From Deltaproteobacteria bacterium (GTDB lineage Bacteria; Myxococcota; Myxococcia; Myxococcales; 40CM-4-68-19), in contig JAFEBC010000785.1 in the NCBI GenBank assembly GCA_018266095.1, positions 1-15,776 on the forward strand: a stretch of 15,776 nt of DNA. Direction: 5' to 3'. The translations under genes were made by a program, and so were the position numbers. This document shows, in pieces, positions 7,904-14,594 of the stretch; positions within the stretch are counted from its first letter, which is position 1, and every line of letters starts with the position of its first letter. Below the pieces are notes generated by a model. The model was not told where the DNA came from. It saw only the letters and a list, made by a program, of their open reading frames with translations, and searched no databases.

Positions 7904-8839
7904 TCAGATGAGGATCGACCAGCGGTGCGAGTCGACCTCGATCGAGAACGGGCTCTCGACCTGGACCTCGACCTCCGTGCCCTTGGGCAACAGCGGGCTC
8001 CAATAGATGTGGATCTCGTTGTTCTTCACCTCGACGCGGCTCGGCGGCGGCGTGACCTTGGGCACCCGCAGCGCCCCGCCTGAGCCGGCGATGACGAGGA
8101 GGAGATCGTCGGTGCCGTCGTACTCGGTGATGAACCGGAACGTGGTCGACTGCGCCGGGAGCCGGGCGAGCGCCTCCACCGCCGCGGCCGACGCGCGCGC
8201 CACGAGCTGCATGTGCGAGCCCTCGCGGGTGACGGTGATGGACACGCCGCCCAGCGTCGGGACCAGCGCGAGCGTGCGCGGATCGAGCTCGAGCCATTCG
8301 GTGTTCGAGGTGAGCATCGCCGCGCCCGCGTGTCCGAGCTGGGAGCCGATCGCCGCCAGCGCCCCGCCCATCCAGGCGTCCGCGTACCCGCCATCCGAGA
8401 CGCGCGGGCCGGCCGACGCCATCTGCGGGACGTTGAGGTCGTGGATGAACTGCTTGAGGCGCGCGCACTCCTCGGGGGAGATGTTGTACTTCTGGCAGTG
8501 GGCCGTGTCCCGCGTGCCGGCGTCTGAGCCTTCGGCGTAGGTCACGATCACCTCGATGGTGCACGGCTTCGAGTCGCAGTCGACGATGATGGTGATGTTG
8601 CGATCGTCGGCGCCCCAGCCCGGGTGGTAGCGGCCCGTCACCCGCGGCTTGTCTCCGGGCGGATTGGGCGGGTTCGCGGGCTGGTGCTTGCGCACCCCCG
8701 TCAGCTCCTTCGAGTCACCGTCGGCGGTGAGCGTGGCCTTCTGCTGGCCCGGGTCGACGACGACGCGGATGCGCGTCTTGTTGTTGGGTGCGGGTTTGGT
8801 CGGATCGATGACCTCGACTTCGATGGTCTGCTCTGGCAT
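7904..8839 (-). CDS. hypothetical protein, 311 aa, no recognised family
   Basis: The protein starts at ATG 8839 with GAAGAGG about eight bases upstream. It has no signal peptide and no membrane segment. The N-terminal half (1-105) looks beta-rich, with IEVEVID, RIRVVVD, NITIIVDCDSKPCTIEVIVTY and a Pro-rich linker at about 54-65 (PANPPNPPGDKP). Four cysteines occur as two close pairs, C88/C93 and C115/C125, the second in HCQKYNISPEECARLKQFI. The middle (about 140-180) is Gly/Ala-rich and helical. The C-terminus is again beta-rich and ends in FSIEVDSHRWSILI. The Cys pairs could bind metal or form disulfides. GC-rich codon use matches the neighbours, so it looks resident. It is separated by 131 bases from the DUF2845 gene downstream, and function cannot be inferred. 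Confidence 0.78.
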   Translation of the reverse strand: MPEQTIEVEVIDPTKPAPNNKTRIRVVVDPGQQKATLTADGDSKELTGVRKHQPANPPNPPGDKPRVTGRYHPGWGADDRNITIIVDCDSKPCTIEVIVTYAEGSDAGTRDTAHCQKYNISPEECARLKQFIHDLNVPQMASAGPRVSDGGYADAWMGGALAAIGSQLGHAGAAMLTSNTEWLELDPRTLALVPTLGGVSITVTREGSHMQLVARASAAAVEALARLPAQSTTFRFITEYDGTDDLLLVIAGSGGALRVPKVTPPPSRVEVKNNEIHIYWSPLLPKGTEVEVQVESPFSIEVDSHRWSILI

Positions 8840-8898
8840 GGCGCGCGCCTCTTCACCGGGCCCAGCGGGCCCACGAGTGATGGTTTGTGTTGCAAGTG

Positions 8899-8925
8899 AA
8901 GCCCCTCCGCCTCAGGAGGGAGCTT
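8899..8925. other. hairpin AAGCCCCTCC-GCCTCA-GGAGGG(A)GCTT
   Basis: This is a ten-base-pair stem with one bulged A and a six-base loop. It lies between the divergent hypothetical gene (start 8839) and the ABM-like gene (start 9070). There is no T-tract on either side. It may be a leader structure, and its GGAGGG arm is an anti-Shine-Dalgarno-like sequence but lies far from any start. Confidence 0.4.
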
Positions 8926-8936
8926 GCGCGCCGATG

Positions 8937-8950
8937 GTTGAAACGTCAAC
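8937..8950. promoter_or_regulatory. 14-bp palindrome GTTGAAACGTCAAC, possible operator
   Basis: GTTGA and TCAAC arms surround AACG. It sits in the 230-bp divergent intergenic region 8840-9069 and closely resembles the palindrome at 3749-3762. The two match at 11 of 14 positions. Confidence 0.35.
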
Positions 8951-9069
8951 AATCGCGGGCTGGCAGGCGGAGGCGACGATGAGCAGGTCCAGGCGCGCGC
9001 GATGGAGGTTCCCGCGCATTGACACGCCGCCCCCCGGCGCTGATGCTCGCGCACGGGGAGGGACCCGAC

Positions 9070-9696
9070 ATGGAGCGTGGCTTCTTCGTGCTGCAGACGT
9101 ACGCGCTGGCCGCGGGCGAGGCGGTGCCGCTGGCCGACGAGCTGCTCGAGTTCGGACGCAAGGACCTGGCGCACCTGGATGGGTTCGTGTCGGGGAGCGC
9201 GTTCATCGAGGAGACGCGCCAGACGCCCGAGGGTGCGCGCGAGGGCGTGATCGTGCTGATGCACTGGCGCGACCGGCCCGCGTATGAGCGCTACCGCGCG
9301 TCGGGTGTGGGACGGGAGTCGTCGGGCCGCCTCTTGTCGCTGCGGCCCAAGCTGGCCCACTACCGCGGCTTCGCGGACATCGGCGACCTGACGACGCCGG
9401 CGGGTCATCACATCTTGCTCAACGTGCCGAGCGGCGCGCTGCTGGGGCCGGATCTCGCGCAGCAGTTCCGCGACTTCGTGGCCGAGCGGATGGGCGCGGC
9501 CAAGGGCTTTCTCGGCGCGCGCATCCTCGTGGCCGAGGACGAGAGCGAGGTGGCCGAGCTGTTCGCGTGGCGCGATGGGGACGCGTACCGTGCCTATCGC
9601 GCGACGGAGGCCGGGCGGGAGGGCGCGCAGTGGCTCCTGGGATACAAGCCGGGCGTGGCGCGGGTGAGCCTGCGGGGCGTGGTGCGGGCGAGCTAG
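9070..9696 (+). CDS. duplicated ABM-superfamily (antibiotic biosynthesis monooxygenase-like) protein
   Basis: The 208-aa protein starts at ATG 9070, chosen because GGGGAGGG (9054-9061) is correctly spaced; ATGs further upstream lack this. It contains two dimeric alpha/beta-barrel-like repeats. The same block appears twice: HWRDRPAYERYRASGVGRES and AWRDGDAYRAYRATEAGREG. Each comes after a GF-(V/L)-x-(G/S)-x-x-(F/I) strand and a gap. This is the layout of ABM-type proteins (small heme-degrading enzymes, quinol monooxygenases and many unknowns), here fused in tandem so that one chain could make the usual dimer. No catalytic residues can be assigned. Its stop overlaps that of the convergent AlkD-like gene by four bases (CTAG). 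It is divergent from the hypothetical gene. Confidence 0.82.
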   Translation: MERGFFVLQTYALAAGEAVPLADELLEFGRKDLAHLDGFVSGSAFIEETRQTPEGAREGVIVLMHWRDRPAYERYRASGVGRESSGRLLSLRPKLAHYRGFADIGDLTTPAGHHILLNVPSGALLGPDLAQQFRDFVAERMGAAKGFLGARILVAEDESEVAELFAWRDGDAYRAYRATEAGREGAQWLLGYKPGVARVSLRGVVRAS

Positions 9697-10394
9697 AGCT
9701 TGCGCAGCGTCTCGTTGCCCACCCAGCGCGCGCCGGGGTGCTTCGAGCCCGCGAGGCGGGTGCACGCGGCCTTGACCTCGCGCTTCAGGGCCGCGCCGCG
9801 CAGGGAGACGGCGCGCAGGGCCATGACCGCGGCCTTCTTGACGAAGTTCCGCTCGTCGTCCGCCGCGCGCTCGAGGTCCTTCAGGGCGACGAGGAGCTGC
9901 GCGTCCGTGGCTGCCTTGTCGTGCAGTGCGAGGGCCCACAGGAGCGCGAAGCCGGCGCGCTTCTCGAACTCGGGTTCGCGGCGCATCCAGGCGCGCACCT
10001 TGTCCCACGCGCGCGGCGAGCGGTCGAAGAGGCGGAAGCAGAGCGTGTCGACGTGGCCCCAGTTGTCGAAGGCGCGGCACATGCGGTCCATCTGCGCGCC
10101 CGTGAGCGCGGCCGGGTCGGCGACGAAGGCGGTGAGCATGCGCGCCTCGTAGGAGCCGGTGTCCCAGAGGGCGAGGGCGAGCGCGTGGTCGGTGCCGAGG
10201 CTCTTGGCGTAGGCCTGCAGCGCCTTCATGGGGACGCCGACGGCGTGGGTCCGCGGGAGGCCGTAGCGGGCCATGCCGGCGAGGGTGGCCGGATCGGCGT
10301 GGGCCTTGAGCCAGGCGAGGACGGCCGGGACGGTGGGCGCGGGCGCGCCTCGCTGGGACGGGCGAGGCGACCTGAGCCGACGAGTGGGGGACAT
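9693..10394 (-). CDS. DNA alkylation repair protein, AlkD-like HEAT-repeat family
   Basis: The 233-aa protein starts at ATG 10394. The frame is open further upstream, but that would run antisense through tRNA-Phe, so it was rejected. The chain is alpha-helical and carries family hallmarks of the PF08713 AlkD/AlkC-type glycosylases: MARYGLPRTHAVGVPM, LGTDHALALALWDTGSYEAR, MDRMCRAFDNWGHVDTLC, REPEFEKRAGFALLWALALHDK and DERNFVKKAAVMALR. AlkD-type proteins remove bulky or cationic alkylated purines from DNA without flipping the base, using Trp/Asp/Arg in the concave cleft. Here the DNW (FDNWGH) and DERNFVKK segments are candidates for those contacts. The N-terminus is Arg/Pro-rich, which may aid DNA binding. 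The start region abuts the tRNA-Phe promoter on the other strand. Confidence 0.9.
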   Translation of the reverse strand: MSPTRRLRSPRPSQRGAPAPTVPAVLAWLKAHADPATLAGMARYGLPRTHAVGVPMKALQAYAKSLGTDHALALALWDTGSYEARMLTAFVADPAALTGAQMDRMCRAFDNWGHVDTLCFRLFDRSPRAWDKVRAWMRREPEFEKRAGFALLWALALHDKAATDAQLLVALKDLERAADDERNFVKKAAVMALRAVSLRGAALKREVKAACTRLAGSKHPGARWVGNETLRKL

Positions 10395-10419
10395 GCGTGG
10401 GGCTCGCGGACGATCCAGC

Positions 10420-10448
10420 TTGACCTGCGGCGCCAGGAACGGTACTCC
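10420..10448 (+). promoter_or_regulatory. candidate sigma-70 promoter for tRNA-Phe
   Basis: The -35 is TTGACC (10420-10425). After a 17-base spacer the -10 candidate is TACTCC (10443-10448), and a GC-rich discriminator leads to the tRNA 5' end at 10463. The -35 is near consensus but the -10 is poor. A GC-rich discriminator is typical of growth-rate-controlled stable RNA promoters. Confidence 0.5.
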
Positions 10449-10462
10449 GTCGCGCCCGGTTT

Positions 10463-10538
10463 GCCCAGGTAGCTCAGTTGGTAGAGCAGGGGACTGAAAA
10501 TCCCCGTGTCGGTGGTTCAATTCCGCCCCTGGGCACCA
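10463..10538 (+). tRNA. tRNA-Phe (anticodon GAA)
   Basis: The 76-nt cloverleaf is complete. The acceptor is GCCCAGG/CCTGGGC, the D-stem GCTC/GAGC, the anticodon stem GGGGA/TCCCC with loop CTGAAAA (GAA anticodon), the variable loop GTGTC and the T-arm GGTGG-TTCAATT-CCGCC. The discriminator A and CCA are encoded in the DNA. All stems pair, with one G-T in the T-arm. It decodes UUC/UUU. Confidence 0.98.
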
Positions 10539-10560
10539 ATTTCGCGGGGTTGGCGGTCTC

Positions 10561-10575
10561 ACCAGTCTCACTGGT
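10561..10575 (+). terminator. short hairpin ACCAGT-CTC-ACTGGT downstream of tRNA-Phe
   Basis: A perfect six-base-pair stem with a three-base loop begins 23 bases after the CCA end. No T-run follows, so termination would need Rho or another mechanism. It could instead be a processing or attenuation element before the UPF0149 gene. Confidence 0.35.
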
Positions 10576-10648
10576 CGACTGCGTTCCCGCCCCGTCTGTC
10601 CGAACAATGCTGCTCGCGGATTCGCCCGAGCGGGTCCATGTGAGCGCG

Positions 10649-11311
10649 ATGAAGAACCTGGCAGACGGCGGTCCCTTGTCCGATCGGGAGCTCGAAGAGC
10701 TCGAGCAGTTCTTGCTCGAGACCGAGGGCCTCGAGGACGCGATGGACGTCTCGATGTTGGACGGATTTCTCACCTCGATCGCGTGCGGACAACGGGCGGT
10801 CCTGCCCAGCGAGTGGATGCCGTGGGTCTGGGATCTGGGCCGAGGTGAGGCGGAGCCGCCGTTCGAGGATCAGCGGCAGGCGAATCGCATCCTCTCCTTG
10901 GTGATGCGGCACCTGAATGGCATCGCGCTGACGCTCACGCACACGCCCGAAGAGTACGAGCCGCTCCTGATGGAGGCCGACGGAGCCGAGCCTGTCGTGA
11001 TCGTCGACGAGTGGTGCGTGGGCTTCGGCAAGGGGATGTCGCTCGATGCGCGCGGCTGGTCGCAGGCGCCTGCGTCGGCGCGCGATGGGTTGGAGAAGAT
11101 TCGCCAGCAGCAGGCCAGCGCGGGCGAGCTCGCGGCCACCGTGCGCGAGGTGCATGCGCACTTTCTCGTGCAGCGGCTGGAGGCGCCTGCGCTCGCGGTC
11201 GGGGGCGGCTCGCAAGAGCCCGAACGGCGGACCGATCGGGTCGGGCGCAACGACGCTTGTCCGTGTGGCTCGGGCAAGAAGTACAAGCGGTGCCACGGCA
11301 GCGGTGCGTAG
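10649..11311 (+). CDS. UPF0149 (YecA/YgfB-type) protein with C-terminal SEC-C zinc motif
   Basis: With ATG 10649 the protein has 220 aa. ATG 10607 (14 residues longer) is possible, and neither has a strong ribosome binding site. Frames opening inside the tRNA were rejected. Residues about 10-180 follow the UPF0149 pattern: LSDRELEELEQFLLE, DVSMLDGFLTSIACG, the PSEWMPWVW segment and VVIVDEWCVGFGKGM. The C-terminus ends in the SEC-C motif RNDACPCGSGKKYKRCH, with zinc ligands C204, C206, C215 and H216. That metal-binding tail is shared with SecA and many housekeeping or accessory proteins. YecA-type proteins bind metal and, in enterobacteria, associate with ribosomes or SecA-like functions; the exact role here is not known. 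It is cytoplasmic. Confidence 0.87.
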   Translation: MKNLADGGPLSDRELEELEQFLLETEGLEDAMDVSMLDGFLTSIACGQRAVLPSEWMPWVWDLGRGEAEPPFEDQRQANRILSLVMRHLNGIALTLTHTPEEYEPLLMEADGAEPVVIVDEWCVGFGKGMSLDARGWSQAPASARDGLEKIRQQQASAGELAATVREVHAHFLVQRLEAPALAVGGGSQEPERRTDRVGRNDACPCGSGKKYKRCHGSGA

Positions 11312-11341
11312 GCGAGCCGCGCCGCTGGAGGCCCTGCGTCC

Positions 11342-12397
11342 CTAGGGCCGGATGGCGACCTTGATCACCCCCTCGCGCCGATCGCCGAACAGGGCGTAGG
11401 CGTCGCCGATGTCCTCGAGCGCGAACGAGTGCGTCAACAGCGGCGTGAGGTCGATGCGCTTGGCGCGGACGAGCTCCATCAGCCGCCGCATGCGCTCCTT
11501 GCCGCCGGGGCACAGCGTGGTGACCACGCGGTGGTCGCCCAGGCCCGCTGCGAAGGCCGAGTAGGGGAGCTCGAGCTTGCCCGAGTACACGCCGAGGCTC
11601 GACAGCGTGCCGCCGGGGCGCAGACAGCGCAGGGCGTTCTCGAAGGTCTGCTGCGTGCCGAGCGCCTCGATGGCCACGTCGGCGCCGCCGCCCGTGAGCC
11701 GCTTGATCTCGGCGACCACGTCCTGCTGGCGGTGGTCGAGGACGACATCGGCGCCCATCTTGCGCGAGTAGCGCAGGCGCGTCTCGTCGCCGTCCACGCC
11801 GATCACCAGGGACGCTCCCATGAGCCGCGCGCCGACGGTGGCGCACAGGCCGATGGGGCCCTGCGCGAACACGACGACGGCGTCGCCGATGCGCACCCCG
11901 CCCGACTCGGCGCCGGAGATGCCGGTCGACGCGATGTCCGAGAGGAGGACGACCTGCTCGTCGGTGAGGCCGTCGGGGATGCGGGCGAGGTTGGCCTGCG
12001 CGTTGGGGATGCGCACGTACTCGGCCTGCGAGCCCTGGATGGTGTTGCCGAGGCGCCAGCCGCCGATGGCCTCGTAGCCCTCGCCGTGTCCGCACTGCGA
12101 GAGGTGGCCCGAGAGGCAGGCGTGGCACTGGCCGCAGGGCGTGATGGCGCCGACGAGGACGCGCTCGCCGACGGAGTAGCCGGTGACGCCGGGGCCGAGC
12201 TCCTCGATGACGCCGACGGGCTCGTGGCCGATGATGCGGCCGGGCTCGACCGGGTACTCGCCGCGGACGATGTGGAGGTCGGTGCCGCAGATGGTGGTGA
12301 GCGTAACGCGGAGGATGGCCTCGCCGGCGCGCGCGCGGGGGCGGTCGACGTCTTCGATGCCGAACTTCTGGACGCCTCGGAACACGTTCGCTCGCAT
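11342..12397 (-). CDS. zinc-dependent medium-chain alcohol dehydrogenase
   Basis: The 351-aa protein starts at ATG 12397 with AGGAGG six bases upstream. The catalytic domain has C37, the GHE motif at 57-59 (H58, E59) and D154 as likely active-site zinc ligands. The structural zinc site C88-x2-C91-x2-C94-x7-C102 is complete. The Rossmann fold shows AQGPIGL in place of the usual GxGPxG, then VIGVDGDETRL with an acidic residue after the second strand, which favours NAD(H) over NADP(H). The segment GWRLGNTIQGSQAEYVRIPNA resembles secondary-alcohol (isopropanol-type) dehydrogenases and related threonine/sorbitol-type enzymes. The substrate is therefore a short alcohol or aldehyde, not more precisely known. 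The stop is 30 bases from that of the UPF0149 gene, convergent. Confidence 0.92.
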   Translation of the reverse strand: MRANVFRGVQKFGIEDVDRPRARAGEAILRVTLTTICGTDLHIVRGEYPVEPGRIIGHEPVGVIEELGPGVTGYSVGERVLVGAITPCGQCHACLSGHLSQCGHGEGYEAIGGWRLGNTIQGSQAEYVRIPNAQANLARIPDGLTDEQVVLLSDIASTGISGAESGGVRIGDAVVVFAQGPIGLCATVGARLMGASLVIGVDGDETRLRYSRKMGADVVLDHRQQDVVAEIKRLTGGGADVAIEALGTQQTFENALRCLRPGGTLSSLGVYSGKLELPYSAFAAGLGDHRVVTTLCPGGKERMRRLMELVRAKRIDLTPLLTHSFALEDIGDAYALFGDRREGVIKVAIRP

Positions 12398-12676
12398 GGT
12401 GGCCTCCTGGGTGTGGTCGAGGGAGCGCCCTGCAACCTCAGATCCACACGCGCGGCGGCGCCCAAGACGCTGTCGTCCCGTCGGTGTCGCTCGGCTCCGA
12501 AGGCGGGGCGGGGTCGCGGCTCGCGCAAACTGTGCGGCTGACGCAAGTTCTGCTGGCTGTGCGCAGGTGACGCGGGACGTCTCTGCACGGGCACGCGCAC
12601 CCATCGCAGCCGAATGAGCGGCACGCTTCTCGCAATTCCTCCGAGGAGAAACGAACCCTCGCCGCGAGGTGTCGCC

Positions 12677-13093
12677 ATGACCGCACGGATGCGCTTCGCG
12701 CTGGGGACGGGCCTCGCGCTCCTGGCTCTGAACGCTTTCGGTGGCGCGCTCTACGGGCTCGCGGGCGCAAAGGACATCCCCAAGCAGTGGCTCGCGGGCA
12801 GTCCGTTCAGCGACTACTTCGTGCCGAGCCTCATCCTCCTCATCGCCGTGGGCGGCTCGCTCGCTGGGGCCGCGATCGCCGTGCTGGCTGGCTGGCGCAC
12901 GGCACGTCCCGCTGCGCAGACCGCGGGCACCATCCTCATCGGGTGGATCGCCATCCAGGTGTCCATCATCGGCTACGTGTCGTGGATGCAGCCGGCGGTC
13001 GCGCTCGCTGGCCTCGCGATCGTGGCGCTCTCGACGGCGCGCGGCTTGCACCAGGAGAGCACCGAGCGCGCCATCCGGCGCGGCCTCGTGTGA
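12677..13093 (+). CDS. small four-helix membrane protein, unknown function
   Basis: The 138-aa protein starts at ATG 12677 with GAGGTG upstream; an ATG at 12614 would add an unconserved arginine-rich stretch and was not used. Four hydrophobic helices are visible: about 7-28, 46-68, 74-96 and 98-115. A soluble loop after the first contains AKDIPKQWLAGSPFSDYFVPS. This kind of small membrane protein is widespread but uncharacterised. The stop TGA runs directly into the ribosome binding site of the universal stress protein 14 bases on, so the two form an operon. Confidence 0.82.
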   Translation: MTARMRFALGTGLALLALNAFGGALYGLAGAKDIPKQWLAGSPFSDYFVPSLILLIAVGGSLAGAAIAVLAGWRTARPAAQTAGTILIGWIAIQVSIIGYVSWMQPAVALAGLAIVALSTARGLHQESTERAIRRGLV

Positions 13094-13106
13094 GGAGGAG
13101 ACGGCC

Positions 13107-13535
13107 ATGAAGCGCATTCTGGTGGGCATCGATGGATCCGAGCAGGGCTGGGCCGCGCTCCACCGCGCCGGTGAGCTGGCCAAGGCGACGGGCTCGGCGC
13201 TCGAGATCGCGCACGTCATCCGGCCGATCACGCCCGCGCTCGGGGTGGGCGATCTGACCTCGGCCGCGGTGACGTGGATGATGGAGGAGGAGGACTACTC
13301 GCGGCAGCTCCTGCGCGAGGCGGTGGCGCGGGTGAAGGAGTTCGGCGTCGAGGTGAACACGCGCAGCCTGGTCGGCTCGGCGGCGGAGGAGCTGGCTGAG
13401 CTGGCGCGGCCCGACGAGGTGACGATGGCGGTAGTCGGGCACCGCGGGCGCAACCTGGCGGCGCGGCTGTTCCTGGGCAGCGTGGCGGACCGGCTGGCGC
13501 AGATCTGCTCGAAGGCGGTGCTGATCGTGCGGTAG
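13107..13535 (+). CDS. universal stress protein (UspA family, ATP-binding type)
   Basis: The 142-aa, full-length single-domain protein starts at ATG 13107 with GGAGGAG at 13094-13100. It begins KRILVGIDGSEQGW, with D9 in the position that contacts the adenine. It carries the ATP-binding signature G111-x2-G114-x9-G124-S125 (GHRGRNLAARLFLGS) and ends SKAVLIVR. ATP-binding Usp proteins respond to starvation, oxygen or redox stress, usually as dimers in the cytoplasm. It is cotranscribed with the small membrane protein. The nearby alcohol dehydrogenase might belong to the same stress response, but no shared operator was found. Confidence 0.95.
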   Translation: MKRILVGIDGSEQGWAALHRAGELAKATGSALEIAHVIRPITPALGVGDLTSAAVTWMMEEEDYSRQLLREAVARVKEFGVEVNTRSLVGSAAEELAELARPDEVTMAVVGHRGRNLAARLFLGSVADRLAQICSKAVLIVR

Positions 13536-13580
13536 GGCGCGCGCGGTCAAGTGCGGCGCGGGGTCTCGCGGCGCTGCCAG

Positions 13581-13612
13581 GGCTTCAGGCGTCGAGGGCT
13601 TCAAGCGTCGAG
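13581..13612. repeat. 16-bp tandem duplication overlapping the LysR stop codon
   Basis: GGCTTCAGGCGTCGAG (13581-13596) is followed by GGCTTCAAGCGTCGAG (13597-13612), with one difference. The second copy encodes the C-terminal LDA-stop of the LysR gene (minus strand, stop at 13601-13603). The first lies beyond the stop. A partial third unit, GCCTTCGAG, follows at 13613-13621. Confidence 0.7.
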
Positions 13613-14494
13613 GCCTTCGAGCCGTCCGCGCGCCTCCTCGACCACGCCCGCCACCCAATCGAACACGACACGGATGCGCGCCACCTCGCGCAGCTCCTGG
13701 TGCACGAGCAGCCACAGCTCCAGGTGCGTCACGTCCGCCGGCTTCCCCAAGCGCAAGAGGCCCTGCGAGGCGTCCCCGAGCACGCAGGGCAACAGCGCGA
13801 TCCCCGCGCCCGCCTCGGCCGCCATCAGGCGCCCCTGCCAGGTCTGCATGCGCACCGCCGGCCGCGCGCCCGCCGTCAGCGCCCGGGCCCAGCGCACCTC
13901 CGGCGAGGTGCTCTCGGGGTCGTCGTCGATGAGCTCGTGGCCCTCCATGCGGCCGGGCTTGGGGTGGCCCTTGCGCTCCAGATAGCCGCGCGAGGCGTAC
14001 AGCCGGAAGCCCATGCGGCCCACCTTGCGGGCGACGAGCGCGTCCTGCCGCGGGCGGCCCAGGCGCAGCGCGAGATCGGCCTCGCGGCGGCCCAGGTCCA
14101 GGGCGCGCGGGCTCGAATCGATCTCCAGCGTGATCTCGGGCAGGCGCGCGCGCAGGTGCGGGATGAGGGGCGCGAGGAAGCGCACGGCGAGCGCGTCCAC
14201 GGTGGTGATGCGCACGGTGCCGGCGGGCCGCGTGTCGAGGCCCAGGGCAGCGCGCTCGACGGCCAGGGCGCGGTCTTCGAGCTCGGTGAGCTGCGGCCAC
14301 ATGCGCTCGCCCAGCGGTGTCAGGAGGTAGCTCGCGCCGCGGCGTTCGAGGATGCGGGCCCCCAGGTCGTCTTGCAGGGCGGCGAGGCGGCGCGTGACCG
14401 TCGACTGGTTCACGCCCAGGGCCCGCGCGGCTGCGCTCAGGGTGCCCGCGCGCTGCACGGCCAGGACGATGCGCAGGTCGCTCCACTCCAGCAT
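13601..14494 (-). CDS. LysR-family transcriptional regulator
   Basis: The 297-aa protein starts at ATG 14494, with GAGGAGG seven bases upstream. The N-terminus WSDLRIVLAVQRAGTLSAAA is the LysR winged helix; the recognition HTH is about residues 18-37 (TLSAAARALGVNQSTVTRRL), followed by the LysR linker helix. The C-terminal effector domain (about 85-290) has the expected alternating fold, with LAPLIPHLRARLPEITLEID and EAGAGIALLPCVLGD. It is divergent from an EamA transporter, the standard layout in which a LysR protein controls the neighbouring exporter in response to its substrate. A candidate operator overlaps its own promoter, suggesting autorepression. The ligand is unknown. Confidence 0.94.
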   Translation of the reverse strand: MLEWSDLRIVLAVQRAGTLSAAARALGVNQSTVTRRLAALQDDLGARILERRGASYLLTPLGERMWPQLTELEDRALAVERAALGLDTRPAGTVRITTVDALAVRFLAPLIPHLRARLPEITLEIDSSPRALDLGRREADLALRLGRPRQDALVARKVGRMGFRLYASRGYLERKGHPKPGRMEGHELIDDDPESTSPEVRWARALTAGARPAVRMQTWQGRLMAAEAGAGIALLPCVLGDASQGLLRLGKPADVTHLELWLLVHQELREVARIRVVFDWVAGVVEEARGRLEGLDA

Positions 14495-14524
14495 CGAGGG
14501 CCTCCTCGCGGGTCCCGGGACGTC

Positions 14525-14570
14525 ATGCAGTTTCGCATGGACACTATGCCCATTCGCTGCGCGACGGCAA
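14525..14570 (-). promoter_or_regulatory. LysR promoter and overlapping operator, ATGCAGTTTCGCAT
   Basis: On the minus strand, TTGCCG (14565-14570) and CATAGT (14543-14548) are separated by 16 bases and make a fair sigma-70 promoter for the regulator. The inverted repeat ATGC-N6-GCAT (14525-14538) falls at its predicted transcription start and is of the dyad type LysR proteins bind. It lies 57 bp upstream of the divergent EamA start, so one site could serve both genes. Confidence 0.45.
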
Positions 14571-14594
14571 TTCCGCATCGGTATCTGAAGGGGC

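Noticed and set aside
10395..10607. Upstream extension of the AlkD-like gene
   Set aside because: It would be antisense to tRNA-Phe; the ATG at 10394 gives the expected family length.
10478..10648. Upstream extension of the UPF0149 gene through the tRNA
   Set aside because: The frame starts inside tRNA-Phe, which is a complete and independent RNA gene.
12398..12676. FNR/Anr-type or other operator linking the alcohol dehydrogenase and stress protein genes
   Set aside because: No TTGAT-N4-ATCAA or similar dyad was found in this 279-bp gap, and no other convincing site is visible.
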